The notes under the pieces were generated by a model. It saw only the letters and a list, made by a program, of their open reading frames with translations. It ran no database searches and was not told the DNA's origin. Made by a program: the position numbers and the translations under genes. A stretch of 64,000 bases of DNA, from positions 18,459,371-18,523,370 of the forward strand of contig CM041298.1 in the NCBI GenBank assembly GCA_023052935.1. Direction: 5' to 3'. Below, one piece after another: positions 1-10,335 of this stretch (positions are counted from its first letter, which is position 1; every line of letters starts with the position of its first letter). The stretch comes from Piezodorus guildinii (Eukaryota > Arthropoda > Insecta > Hemiptera > Pentatomidae).

Positions 1-75
1 TATCTACTAATTTATTATTTTCTTTCTTTTATGCATTTTATTGGTTCATTTCCAATTTGGTTTATTGGTTCATTT

Positions 76-271
76 TGATTCCGAGAAAGTTAGTATTCTC
101 TGAATCGACTGGTAAACGTCCGAAAGGTAGGCCGAAGCGTCGATTGGAGGATTGCGTTAAGGCTGATCTCGGCGGCTTGGGCTTGACCGGCGAACATTGG
201 ACGAGTCTGTGCAGACAAAGTTCGGTGGTATCGGCATCGAACCTTCGGGTTCGATAAGCCTAGTATTATTA
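76..271 (+). pseudogene. RTE-like LINE (family R), 196-bp 5'-truncated 3' end
   Basis: Encodes only the last ~58 residues of the family R reverse-transcriptase polyprotein. The basic GRPKRR..EDCVKADLGGLGL segment and the end SASNLRVR are followed directly by a short (ATT)n tail. The same ending recurs at 18.5-19.2, 30.3, 35.3, 45.5-46.6 and 52.2 kb. It is bounded by an imperfect 14-bp duplication (62-75 and 272-285, TTATTGGTTYATTT), as expected of target-primed reverse transcription. Too short to be functional. Clade assignment is by general organisation only. Confidence 0.8.
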
Positions 272-285
272 TTATTGGTTTATTT

Positions 286-1131
286 AGTACGTCTTAAATC
301 ACCACTATTATTTTCATAAATGGTTTTAACCTAAAATCAATCTTTAGGTTGGTTTAAAAAACTTAATTGCGTCGATTCGGTTCTCGTAGGTTTTCAATTA
401 AATTAAGTTTTTTCATAGTAAGTATTTATTCTTGCAACCACATTAATTTGTTATAACAACGTTCAGAAACTTAAATTGTAATAGAAAAATAGTATTTTAT
501 CCAGCTAAGTTTAAAAGTTATTTATTTATCAGTATTTATTGTTAAATATATTTTACACGTAGTTAATAATATAAATACATTTGTTAAATTCAAAGAAAGA
601 ATAAGTAAAAGTTCAAAACGAATTTCATAATCACACACTTTTTTATTGTAGTGCCAAAAATAAACAAAAGGTCCTTTGAATATTCGCTTTCTAAACTAGA
701 AACTAAACTAAAATTTCGAAAGAAATTCGCACTTCCTTATGTTGTGTGTGTATTGATATATTTAAAATAATTTTAATTTTTTTGACATTCTTTGAAAATT
801 CTTAAAAAAACACCAAGTCCTTATATGAAACCCAAAGTTTACTTAAACTTATCTAATAACGATTATAAACAATGGTAAATGCAGGAAAAATAGATATATA
901 AAGATGTATGTATGAATAATTAGTTACAGAGTCATTTCTCTGAAATTATCGACAACACCTATATATTTTCATGGTATGGAAATAAGCTAAAAATATGCCA
1001 ATCATACCATTGAAAGTGAATTTATCAAGGAACAAAATTACGTTAAAATGATTGATATATCTTAAAAAAAATGACCAGTGCAGACTTTTGTCCCGAAAAA
1101 GTGAGTTAGGGAACCACTCGGCGGTGACTGT
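286..1131. other. No recognised feature
   Basis: AT-rich sequence with no reading frame, RNA gene or repeat match to the rest of the window that I could support. Confidence 0.5.
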
Positions 1132-1224
1132 TATCTCGCTTTATATTCTTCCAAAAAGTACAATATCGCTTATAATTCATTCCAATAAGCACTATATCGC
1201 TTATAATTCTTTCCAAAAAGTAAT
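1132..1224 (+). repeat. 31-bp minisatellite, three units
   Basis: Three consecutive imperfect copies of a 31-bp unit built on TATCGCTTATAATTC followed by TTCCAAAAAGTA (1132-1162, 1163-1193, 1194-1224). The first unit is the most diverged. The array is short and lies outside any recognised transposon. Confidence 0.75.
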
Positions 1225-1924
1225 AGTATGATACTATTTAAGTAATACTATACCACGTTTCATTTCAAAAAATACTATATTCATATTGTATTGTTAGAAA
1301 GTCATAATAAAAGTGCAATTAATTGGAAAAATAAGTTTTAAATACAGTAAATAAACTTTAGATTTTAATAAAAAAAGAATCAGGTAAATTTCTACAGTAA
1401 TAAATAAATGACACATATTTTCGTTTCCAGTAAAATAGTTTAAAGTGGATTTAGCACCTTTTGGAACTCAACGTCTCAATTGTTAAGCATAAAAACTATC
1501 AATAATTTGATTCAGATGAAATAATCTCTGCAAACTATATTCTCTCCTATCCACTAGTCCTTTAGTCCTTTCTTCGTGATCGGATTTTTTTTCTGTCAGT
1601 CAAGGTACAATAAATCAGTCAAATCTCCTCAATAAAGAAAACTTAGCAGGTGTCGAAGGACGGAGTATTTTTATTTTAGGAATATAGAATAGTAAAGCCC
1701 TGTAAGGGTATTTAAATGAAAGTGAAATATATGTAATATTAAAGCCCATTATATTTTACAGCGTTATGGGGAATTAAATGAAATTCGGGAGACAATCGTA
1801 AAAATGTACAAAATGCCTGGTCCAACTGGCTTTTCTGGTTTGCCGATTGTGTTGAAAAAGTTGCTCTAATAACTAAGGCATACACCCTATTAAATTACGA
1901 AACTATATATTTTATATATAAAAT
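1225..1924. other. Mostly unrecognised; orphan MITE terminus at 1455-1478
   Basis: The end of the window's TA-flanked MITE (see 40952-41337) is recognisable at 1455-1478, ending CAACGTCTCA. I could not find its partner terminus upstream, so this is a solo end or a badly decayed copy. A faint HINE-like stretch lies near 1730-1830 (AAAGCCCATTATATTTTACA). Confidence 0.4.
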
Positions 1925-2775
1925 ATATATTGTATATATGAAATATATGGTAAGGGGAAATATTGCGAACGTGAAAATTTTGGAATTTTAGTTTTCACCA
2001 GAAATATTCGTTTTGAGTCTCCTGGGTTCAAATAACCAAGTCCTGCCAAAAGGTGTGTGTGTGTGTGTTTGGTAACTCCCGCCTGTAAACTAAAAGTCCT
2101 ATGAAACTGAAATTTCATATTTAGGACAACTATACTCTCGAGATGTTACAAAAACATTTTCTTCAAATCAGCAACCCAGACTTTTTACCATGCATTTTGC
2201 ACCTTTTTACGATTTTCTCTAAAACGGCTCTAACGATTTTGAATAAACTTCCTACATCGATCTAAAATTTAATGGTATTTAACATCATGTGGGTTTCATT
2301 GTGATTAAAATAGAATGACAGGATTTAAATGTAGATATTTTAAATTTTCCTCCTCTAAAGTACCTTAAATATTTTAGATTCTGTAAAAATTAACATATCA
2401 TCTGATTAGCATGGCTAAAAAAACTGCCAAATATACAAGTTGAACGAAATTGATAACCAACTAAACGAGGAAGGAACAATTAATGCAGTTTTTGTTTTTT
2501 CAAAAATACGAACAGTAATATGCATGTGTAATCTACTGTTGGATAGCTAAAGATTTTAGAAAAAATATTACTTATTACACGTAATATTAAAAGGTTAATG
2601 GAGACTGATGAAAAGCCGATAAAAATAACTGATTGTTGTAGAAAATATATAACAGATTCTTTAATAAAACACATGCTTCGATGAAAATGCATTTTAATTA
2701 ATTATGTAACGATTTAATTTTATCTCTAAATGTATTTAAAAATACTTAAATTGATTTTAACAACGGAGGTTTATT
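1925..2775 (+). mobile_element. HINE/DINE-1-like element, diverged copy
   Basis: Follows the family order: a TAAGGGGAAATATTGCGA-type 5' segment, a (GT)n tract near 2051-2068, then the conserved internal blocks (TGCATTTTGCACC, CGTTGGAAAGCTAAAG-like, AATAAAACACATG). The 3' hairpin is missing. Non-coding. An old, truncated copy. Confidence 0.7.
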
Positions 2776-2794
2776 TTTTTAATTATATATACAG

Positions 2795-2966
2795 ATATTC
2801 GTTTTTGAGCTGTACTTGCCACACACATAAACCGTTTTCTGGGACTTCATTGTAGTTATAGTCATAGGCCCTAGGACGTATATTTCAGGTAAAAACTGGA
2901 ATTCGAATTTTTTTACGATTGAAATACTCTCCCTTACAATATATTTCATATATCAAGTAAAAAGTA
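2795..2966 (-). mobile_element. HINE/DINE-1-like element, 5' fragment
   Basis: Only the 5' ~170 bp of the family is present, in inverse orientation to the preceding copy. Visible blocks are a degenerate CACACACA tract, GGGACTT, AAAACTGGAATTCGAA and CCCTTACAATATATTTCATATATC near the terminus. The two fragments together form a diverged inverted pair. Confidence 0.6.
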
Positions 2967-4276
2967 AACGTTAAAATCTCGCCGCTAAGGTAAAGTTTTC
3001 ACTTAAACGAAAAATTCAAAGGCGAAAAAAAAGTTAAAATCCTTAAAAAGCACTTAACATACAAATTATTAACACTCTGACGTAATCCGCAAGTTGAAGA
3101 GCTTAGAAAAGCCTTGAAAGAGTTAGAGAAGAAAGTTCAAACCCCATAAAGATTTACAATATTGTTCTGTTAAAAAAACGGCCATATAGTATTTCGGATC
3201 CTTTGGTCCGAATGATAGCGGAGATAAATTATTTATGTATATGAATTATTTGAATCTATGGGAATTTCGACCCTCTATTGATTCTTTCTTTTCTTTATTG
3301 GTTCATAATATTTCGAGCTACCCCTAATGAAATATATTTATTATTTCAAAAATCACTGTATCAAAGTATCACTTGGTAATATTTATTACCTTTTTAAAAA
3401 GGAAATTGGGTTGGTTTTTAATTTTTTCAAGGGCACAAAACATCGTGGTCATCAGTGCCAGATATATTAATTTTAGAAGATTAATTTAAAATAAACAATA
3501 TTCTTTGAAATTGTGTATAATATATAAAAATGTTAAAAGGAAGAAAAAGTTAAAGGAAAAAATATATTAATCTAGTATTTTTTTTTGTTTATTCTATGTT
3601 AAGATTTATATTATATTATTATTAAACATAGTCTAATAAGAAAAAAAAAAGGAAGCTGTGTAAATAGCAACCTAATTAAGTTGGGCAGCATCGCTTGTTC
3701 AATACAGTGTATTTCACTCTCTAAAGCCGAAATGAATAATATACGTATACGTTTATTTGAGATAAATGAATGTTAGACAATATTCAAGAGAAAAAAAATT
3801 AAATAACATAAATATTTAAAAAATATTAATTAAGAATATAAATGAATATAGTAATTAGAAAAATTAGTTAATTAAAAACATAAAATACAAAATTAAGTAA
3901 GGGGAAAATAACAGTTGTTCAAATCAATAAATAAAAAAGTGTTTATCACTTCAAAAGAAGTCTACCAATATATTATTGCCTTTTTTGTTTGAATATTTAT
4001 CATTATTATATTATTGAACATTTTGTAATAAGTTAAGTAATATATTTATACTTATAAATAAAATAAGATGAATTTATTTAATTTTCGTGAACATAAATTT
4101 TTTATCAGACCATATTTCATTAATATCTTTACTAATTTTCATTTCATTGTTTTTTTTTTTGTTTTTTTTTTGCATTTTTACTTTTACTAATTTTTTTAAA
4201 AAAAATTATTTCTGTTTTTTTATTTCATCTGTTAAATTTAATTGTTATGGCAAAATACCTACACTATATGGTTTTT
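2967..4276. other. AT-rich, no recognised gene
   Basis: Low-complexity AT-rich DNA with poly(T)/poly(A) runs. The short frames here are composition artefacts. Confidence 0.5.
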
Positions 4277-4322
4277 TAGCCCTGACGAAGACCCGCAACG
4301 TGGGTCGAAAGGTCGGATGGAC
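4277..4322 (+). ncRNA. Degenerate hammerhead-like motif
   Basis: CTGACGA (4282-4288, a permitted CUGANGA form) is followed by a 5-bp stem GACCC/GGGTC around GCAACGT and then GAAA (4307-4310). The sequence after GAAA is GGTC rather than CGTC or CGTT, and stem I is weak, so this is probably a decayed member of the ribozyme family seen at 4958, 5647, 6181, 37700 and 48108. Confidence 0.4.
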
Positions 4323-4867
4323 CGCTACCCGAATCATCTCATCTTTCATAACTTTATTTATTTTTAAATATTTTTGTATTACTTTTCAAAACAAGATATA
4401 ATTAATTATTTTAAAGAAAATATATTTTAATTAAGTATTTAAGCTATATTCCGGGCTATTATAAAAAGAGATAAAATTACTATTATTAGCTATTTTATTA
4501 TGCTTCAACACAATAAAATTAATCAAATTTTTTCGAGACAAAAAAAAACACGTTAAAAGGTGTAAAATGCATGATATGAAGTTTTACTTACTTAGATAGA
4601 TAGATATATAGATAACTTTTTTTTAATTTTTTCTTTCAGGATATAAAAAAAAAAATAAACATATAAAAAAACATTAATAGAACTATGGTCTTTTAGACCG
4701 TCTAGTCCGGAGCCGACCTGTTCAATTTTATAATTTATATAACAGTAACTATATTCATATACGATACACTACACAATAACAGTAAAATAATCTCACTCAC
4801 TGATTCAACTATTTCATTATCAGGCTCAAAACAACAAAACAATAACAATAATAATAAACAAGTACAG

Positions 4868-5060
4868 ATTCAACTATTTCTTGTTTGCCAACGTTTCGAC
4901 CCCCTTTGTTGAGTTTGAAAACTCAATGGAAACTGAGTTTCCATTCTCCCACCATGCGCCCTGATGATGACCCACAAAGGGGGTCGAAACGTTGGCAAAC
5001 AATAAATAGTTGAAACTATTTAGTTGTTTCATTTAATGACCGCCACCCGGACTAATTCCA
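4868..5060. mobile_element. Short palindromic ribozyme-type element
   Basis: Inverted arms share ACTATTT.TTGTTTGCCAACG / CGTTGGCAAACAATAAATAGT, each carrying the GAAACGTTGGC segment. Only the right arm keeps the whole hammerhead core. The right end, with GACCGCCACCCGGACTAATTCC, matches the termini of the elements at 37.14 and 48.04 kb. An internally deleted member of that family. Confidence 0.6.
4958..4996 (+). ncRNA. Hammerhead ribozyme-like motif
   Basis: Core CTGATGA (4961-4967); stem II GACCC/GGGTC (4969-4973 with 4981-4985); GAAA (4986-4989); then CGTT. Stem I has only GCC/GGC (4958-4960 with 4994-4996) before pairing fails. Stem III is minimal, ACGU being self-complementary, which would favour a dimeric form. 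The predicted cleavage triplet is GUU. Self-cleavage is inferred only. Confidence 0.6.
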
Positions 5061-5567
5061 TCATTAGAATAGTTTTTGAGCAAATAAAAAAGGTGTAAAA
5101 CCCAACTAACTAACTTAAACTTTTGGCTCGTCGATATTGGAAAAAAAGTTGCTGAAACGTAACTTACCAGCAATATTTTTTCTTTCTTTCTTTTACTTAT
5201 TCCCATTATGTATGATTCTTGATTTTTTCTTATTATTACTGACTTTTTTTGTAAACTCGATACATTTTAAGGATATGCGGAATTATTAAAATTTTTAAAA
5301 TGATTTTTAGCCGCAAACTTGAGTGTGGCGAGGTGAAGAGATGGGCTAGTTCGTATGACTTGTTTCTAAAATTAGGCAGATTTTTTGTAAAGTGACCAGC
5401 AAAAGTCAAGTATATAATGTTATATTTGATTCATTGGTTTATACCTAGGAAATCTATCTCCAGTACAATATTATTATTGTACTATAGATGGATTTCTTGG
5501 CATATTGTATCGTGAACTGTGGAGGTAATTTATTTTTATATTTTCGAAAGAAAAATCTATGTGTTTT
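5061..5567. other. No recognised feature
   Basis: AT-rich. A small GCTGAAACG hairpin-like scrap near 5150 resembles the ribozyme tail but has no core. Confidence 0.4.
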
Positions 5568-5646
5568 TTTAGATGAGGAAGATGCGCAGGGTGCGGTCAT
5601 AAATTAGATAAACACATTTAAAACAAGTGATATTTTAAAATCATGT

Positions 5647-5685
5647 GCCGACGTTTCGGCCTACAATTTGGGCCTTCATCAGGGC
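5647..5685 (-). ncRNA. Hammerhead ribozyme-like motif with GUC triplet
   Basis: Read on the minus strand: stem I GCC, core CTGATGA (5676-5682), stem II GGCC/GGCC, GAAA (5654-5657), CGTC, stem I GGC. The canonical GUC cleavage triplet is present. Stem I is only 3 bp before a mismatch. Confidence 0.65.
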
Positions 5686-6180
5686 TATAAGAAACAAGAT
5701 AACAACCAATGTAATTATAGACTTAATAATGCGTTAGGTATATAATTATAATATGACAGTAATATAATATGGGAACATAAATAAAATTAAATGTAATATG
5801 ATAATAAAATGACAGTTAAAAGGTATGAAAATAAACAAAATTAAGATGATAATATTGTAATAGGAACATATAAAGAGAGACTAAGCAAATGAAACAAATG
5901 ACAAAGGGAAAATATGTGAACAATTAAAATTTTAAATATGAACAAATTTTAAGTGATATATGACGGTAATATATTAAAAACATAGTTAAGAGTATAGGTA
6001 ATATATAAAAAGAACATAGTCATTAAAAAAAATAATTTTAAATTTTAAAATAATGTAATATTAAACTAACAATTATATCTCAGGATATGTAACGGAGAAA
6101 GATATGAGTATGGAAAGAGGGAGAAAGAAATAGGCGATGAAAAAAAGATCCTAATCAATAAGAAAAATCTTGTTTCTTTT

Positions 6181-6220
6181 AGTCCTGATGAAGGCCCACA
6201 TTGTAGGCCGAAACGTCGGT
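6181..6220 (+). ncRNA. Hammerhead ribozyme-like motif
   Basis: Core CTGATGA (6185-6191); stem II GGCC/GGCC (6193-6196 with 6206-6209); GAAA (6210-6213); CGTC. Partner of the 5647 motif in the opposite arm. Stem I is wobble-rich (GUC/GGU), so activity is doubtful. Confidence 0.55.
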
Positions 6221-6454
6221 ACATAATTAAAATATCACTTGTTTTAAATGTGTGTTTCTAATTTATGACCGCACCCCCAACCATCTTCCTCATCTAATTT
6301 TTCAACGGTCAACAATAACTCTTTTTTTTTTTTTATCTCCTTTATAATAAAATTGACAAGAATATGTTAAACAATTGAAAAAACACAAATAATGCAACAC
6401 TACAGGCCTAAAGCGATATATTATCTCTGTTTTTTTTTCTTTTTTTCTAGCTCC

Positions 6455-6720
6455 TAATTTTTATTTCCTGATACCTCTCCTTACGGACAGATTCGGACCC
6501 TCTACAAACGTTTTCACAACTTACACCGATATACCAACTTACCAATACAAACATGGCTACTAATAACGTACCCCACAGCACTCGCAGAAGGCTGAAAAGA
6601 AGTTGGATGAGGGACCTCCTAACATAAATGCCAATTAAGAAACACGCCATGAAGAGATGTCGCTGGGCACCGTCTCACCATCATGTCTATCACGCCTCAT
6701 CACCTTAATTTACCTATCTC
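6455..6720 (+). pseudogene. LINE relic, Jockey-like 3' end
   Basis: The frame at 6585-6626 reads RRRLKRSWMRDLLT then stop. This matches the C-terminal RRLKR.WPRD.L signature of the family A and B ORF2 products elsewhere in the window, and is followed by a 3'-UTR-like stretch. A second copy of the same sub-family lies at 29091-29150. Heavily decayed. Confidence 0.55.
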
Positions 6721-6843
6721 ATTCACTGGGATTCAATACAATTTTGAATGTCGGTCAATAGTGATTTCAAGAAAAACGATCTTTTTTTCGTATCCTAGTT
6801 ACAAGATATGTCTATAGGTAAGAATAGAAATCAGTATATAAAA

Positions 6844-7525
6844 TCTGGTGCGCGCAACACACGACTTCCACTTACCTTTGTTCTTTATACCAATTTAAGA
6901 TATTCTAAACAAATTTAAAGACGAAAATAAATTGCTAAAAAATTACTTGCATTTGATTTTAATAGAAACATGTGTTTTATTAAATAATATATTATATAAT
7001 ATACAAAAAACATGTATGCGAATCATCTGTTACTACTCACGATATACTAAAATTTCAAAAAATGCTCTTTGAACTAAATCTTCCCACATTACAACAGTTT
7101 ATCTACACAGAAACCAAAAAATATTTTGATAAAACCACAACTTCTGAAAACCCTTTGAAATTCGAAATTGGTAATTACAACATAGCTTCACTTAAGCGAT
7201 ACACGCACAAAAGAACAAAGCATGCACTTTTAAATTAATATTGTAATTTATATTGTGTAGGATTTTTTTTCTCATGTTAATTTTTCTACTGTCTTAAGCA
7301 AAACATTGCATTATTATCATTATCTAAATCGAACGATGATTAGAACTATATTATCATGATATAAGACTGAAATCATGTAGGAAACTTATTTGCATATGTT
7401 CTTGTAAATATTGTATATAAATAAATATTATTATTATTATATAATCATCTACGATAATCAGTTTGTTTCATCAGCGATTCATCACTCTCCGTTAACTTTT
7501 AGTTTTTCTATAAAACTCTATTTTT
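6844..7525 (-). mobile_element. HINE/DINE-1-like element, 3' half, split by a LINE
   Basis: Starts at the hairpin end (CTGGTGCGCGCAACACACG) and runs through family blocks to the seam with the next HINE at 7525. Interrupted by a LINE 3' end at 7001-7435. Confidence 0.7.
7001..7435 (+). pseudogene. LINE 3' end inside HINE (family F)
   Basis: Encodes the carboxy-terminal part of a reverse transcriptase polyprotein (TCMRIICYYSRYTKISK, LNLSTLQQFIYTE, SLKRYTHKRTK then stop), resembling the post-RT region of CR1/Jockey-group LINEs. A ~190-bp 3' UTR ends in (ATT)n. It is flanked by the 10-bp duplication ATTATATAAT (6991-7000, 7436-7445). The identical insertion occurs in the right arm at 12548-12995. 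Severely 5'-truncated. Confidence 0.7.
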
Positions 7526-8416
7526 ACTTTCACTTGCTATATATAGTAGAGGAAAGTATTGCGATCGTGAAAATTTTCGAATAGCAGTTTTCAACGGAAA
7601 TACACGTTTTAGGGTCCCCTGAGTCCAAATAACCAAGTCCCGCAAAAAGGTCTGTGTGTGTGTGTGTGTGTGTGTGTGGTAACTCCCGGGCGGAAACGGT
7701 AAGTCCTATGAAACTGAAATTTCATATTTAAGACAACACCCGAGACGTGACAAAACTTTTTTCATCAAAATGAGCTTACCAGAAGAGGCACTTTATACCA
7801 TGCATTTTGCACCTTTTTTCGATTTTATTAAAAACAGTTCCGACGATTTTGATTAAACTCGCTATATCGATGTATAATTTAATGGGCTTTAATATCAGGT
7901 AGGTTTTATTTGGATAAAAATGGTCTGACAGGGCTTAAATGCCGATATTTTCTTTCCCTAAAGTACCTTTAATTTTTTAGATTCAATAATAATAACTAGA
8001 TTATCTTGTTAACGCTGATGAAAAACAGGTAAATATATAAATTGAATAAATTTGATACCCAACTAAAGGAGAAAACAGAAAAAATATGTTTTTAATGCAA
8101 TTTTTTGTTTTTGAACATAAGAGCAGTTATATACATGTATGATATACCGTTGGAAAGCTAAAGATTTTAGAAAAAATATCATTTCATACACAAGCTTTTA
8201 AAAGTTAATAGAGAGTGATGAAAAGAAGATAAAACTTACTGATTATTTAAGATAATAATATAATAGATTTTTTAATAAAACACATGTTTCTATATAAATT
8301 CAATTTGATTAATTCCTTAATAATTTCGCGTATTTTTATCTCTAACTGTATTTGAAAATTCTTTCATTGATTTTAAAAATGGAGGTAAGTGAAAGTCGTG
8401 TGTTGCCCGCACCAGA
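7526..8416 (+). mobile_element. HINE/DINE-1-like element, complete copy
   Basis: A good reference copy. The 5' end is ACTTTCACTTGC (7526-7537) inside a hairpin TTGCTATATATAGTA. A (GT)n tract lies at ~7650-7678. The inverted 12-mer GTAAGTGAAAGT is at 8385-8396, followed by hairpin GTGTG-TTGCC-CGCAC (8398-8412) and CAGAT. Flanked by T-rich sequence at both ends, as expected of T|T insertion by Helentrons. No Rep-helicase, so it is non-autonomous. Confidence 0.75.
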
Positions 8417-8511
8417 TTTTTTATTGTTAAAAGATCGTGGTTATGTACTATAAACTTTAAAGAAGGTTTCTTCTTTAATTTCTAAAAAGTGTAAACTATA
8501 CCCTTTATATA

Positions 8512-8588
8512 TTTTTATTTTATTTTAATATATTTATTGATATTTACAACTGTATTAAATAAAAATACATCTAGTAAATATGAGGTTT
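8512..8588 (-). pseudogene. LINE family B, isolated 3' tail
   Basis: About 75 bp matching only the end of family B: ACTAGATG..., TACAGTTGTAAATATCAATAAA on the minus strand. Probably a very short 5'-truncated insertion; a possible TTATATAT duplication is not decisive in this AT-rich setting. Confidence 0.55.
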
Positions 8589-8720
8589 TTTTATATATAA
8601 ATATTAATATAATATATACGATATATTAGTAATATAAATGTGATTTTATTTTCCCCAGGATTTCTGAATAAAAGCGAGAATAAACACAACACTTTGTGAG
8701 AATTTTGAATTTTCCTTTGT

Positions 8721-9012
8721 TTGTTTGTTTGTTTATTTATTTAACGTCACTTTATGCTACTATGGCTAATCGGACGATGCTACAGTGGGAGTCCTAAATT
8801 TTGCCTATTCAGGTTTTATTAGGATAGGGATCTTTAACGAGTACCTGACATCGCACAGGCTCGGGACCACCTTTTAATGTCCCCTCCGAAGGACGGCGTA
8901 ACTAAGGATTTTTTTACTCCCATTAAAAAATCCAAGGACCACTTGCGGGTTTGAACCCGTGACCTTTAGCATGGGAGGCTGTTACGCTAGCCACCCAGCT
9001 ACAAGTGATCCC
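8721..9012 (-). mobile_element. tRNA-derived SINE (family 1)
   Basis: On the minus strand the element starts with a tRNA-like head: A box TAGCTGGGTGG, a CTCCCAT anticodon-like loop between AGC and GCT, and B box GGGTTCAAACCC within a perfect T-arm (CGGG/CCCG). A ~200-bp body follows, with a tail of (AAAT)n and (AAAC)n. It is bounded by near-identical 12-13 bp duplications (8708-8720 and 9013-9024, AATT(T)TCCTTTGT). It would be transcribed by RNA polymerase III from the internal boxes and mobilised in trans by a LINE. The A and B boxes look intact. Confidence 0.75.
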
Positions 9013-9024
9013 AATTTCCTTTGT

Positions 9025-10335
9025 ACTCTGGGGGCCTTCACAAAATATTCACTATTCGAAGATTGTTACAATAGCAATATTTTCCGTTTCAATATATTAT
9101 ATTTAGAGTTAAGTCGGTGTCGATATGTGATGAATTATTCATCATCTTTATATTTCATCATCTTCTGTTTATTCTCTTTGAGACTTCTCATAAGCCTTAG
9201 AGATGGCGGAGGAGTTCGTAATAACTCCTTGAGAAAACTTTTTCATCATTAAACTTGTGATCCTTTCCTCAAGTTTATCAACGACTGGAGAGGGCAAACT
9301 CATCCACAGTCCTTCTACTTTCAATAAAAGTTTACTCCAATTTATTTTCAAAAACACCTATCGTGGTGAGAGACTCCATTCCTGACTTGCGATTCCTCTA
9401 CTATTGAGAAACATCACACAGAGGAAAATATGACCTATTTAGGTGTAGGAAATTCTGAAACATGTCATGTCAACCTTTAGGGTCCTAGAATACGGAAAAA
9501 AATATGCAAAAAAAAAAATTATAAAAACTATTTTTTTTGACACGATTGGCGACTGACCAGTGGTCTAACATCAAATTTATTTGCTAAAATCTAAAACTTC
9601 CCTAAATTTTACGTTTTAAGTCCCAGAATACAGGAAAAATAATACGAATAATCTAATTATTACTTGAAGTTGCTGAAACCTGCAATAGATGTATTTTATG
9701 TCATTTAGGAAACTCATCAAATTATAGATTGTAAAACTTTTGAATCAGAGAGTTGCTAGAAGTATTGATGAAACAAATCCTTGGGGTTACTTGGGGGTTA
9801 TATAGTTTTTCGTTATTGAATAGGGGCATACATTTACTAATTGCTGAATCAACTCTACAGGTAGATTGCAATGTATATTCAACAACGAGTTTGGAAATAC
9901 AATGTCTTACCTGTCTCAGCAATGTCTATTGTTAAAGAAGAGCAAAAAAACTTTGCTCTTAACACACCTTGGACACAATAAATGGCAATCGAATAAAGAT
10001 AATCCCACTGCCGGTTATTAGGCACTTGTGTGAACAGGAATGATTCAGTCATTTAATATTTATTTGTAAACACGGTATGGCGGGAAATATTAGTATTAAG
10101 GGTCTTGCGAACTTATAATAAAAAGGTGAAGCACCGTAAAACTTCAATTTTTTGCCCACCTTTTTTTTGTATTTTGCCTACTGTGCGTCGTTCAAACATT
10201 AATTTGTTTCAACATACTAATGTAAGCAATCATTCAAAAAACAATTGTGAGCACTAAGCTCCATATTAGGACTTCTATGTGATAGTTCCAGTTCATGTTG
10301 GTTCAATCGCATAAATCAATGGACGGTATAGACTT
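9025..10335. other. Spacer of the large inverted repeat, unrecognised
   Basis: No frame or repeat I can name. Short overlapping frames on both strands at 9.7-9.9 kb have no recognisable motif. Confidence 0.4.

Larger units (their letters stand above)
5570..6330. mobile_element. Palindromic hammerhead-bearing element (Penelope/retrozyme-like)
   Basis: Terminal inverted repeats of ~130 bp (5570-5701 against 6164-6296) start TAGATGAGGAAGATG, contain GTGCGGTCATAAATTAGA and AAACAAGTGATATTTTA, and end AAGAAACAAGAT. Each arm holds a hammerhead-like motif oriented outward. A short tail with CAACGGTCAAC follows the right arm (6302-6313); the same tail ends the elements at 37.8 and 48.9 kb, so it marks one specific 3' end. 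The interior is AT-rich and non-coding. Hammerheads are known in the pseudo-LTRs of Penelope-like elements; assignment here rests on that resemblance. Confidence 0.65.
6788..8428 (+). repeat. Left arm of a 1.64-kb inverted repeat
   Basis: The whole segment reappears in reverse complement at 11572-13208 with scattered substitutions and small indels. Each arm is a composite: partial HINE, LINE 3' end, then a complete HINE in the opposite sense. The spacer is ~3.1 kb. Arm limits are where similarity stops. Confidence 0.85.

Noticed and set aside
1132..1224. CRISPR-like array
   Set aside because: Units are contiguous 31-mers without spacers, in eukaryotic-type DNA; it is a minisatellite.
3425..3480. 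CTGATGACC sequence on minus (hammerhead-like start)
   Set aside because: No GAAA at the right distance, no stem II, and no flanking element of the ribozyme family.
4087..4401. 104-codon plus frame
   Set aside because: Phe-rich product of T-tracts running into the hammerhead-like segment; no protein signature.
8930..9012. Possible genuine tRNA gene (CCC anticodon-like loop)
   Set aside because: The sequence continues into a ~200-bp body with an (AAAC)n tail and is flanked by a target duplication, so it is a SINE head; the acceptor stem is not well formed.
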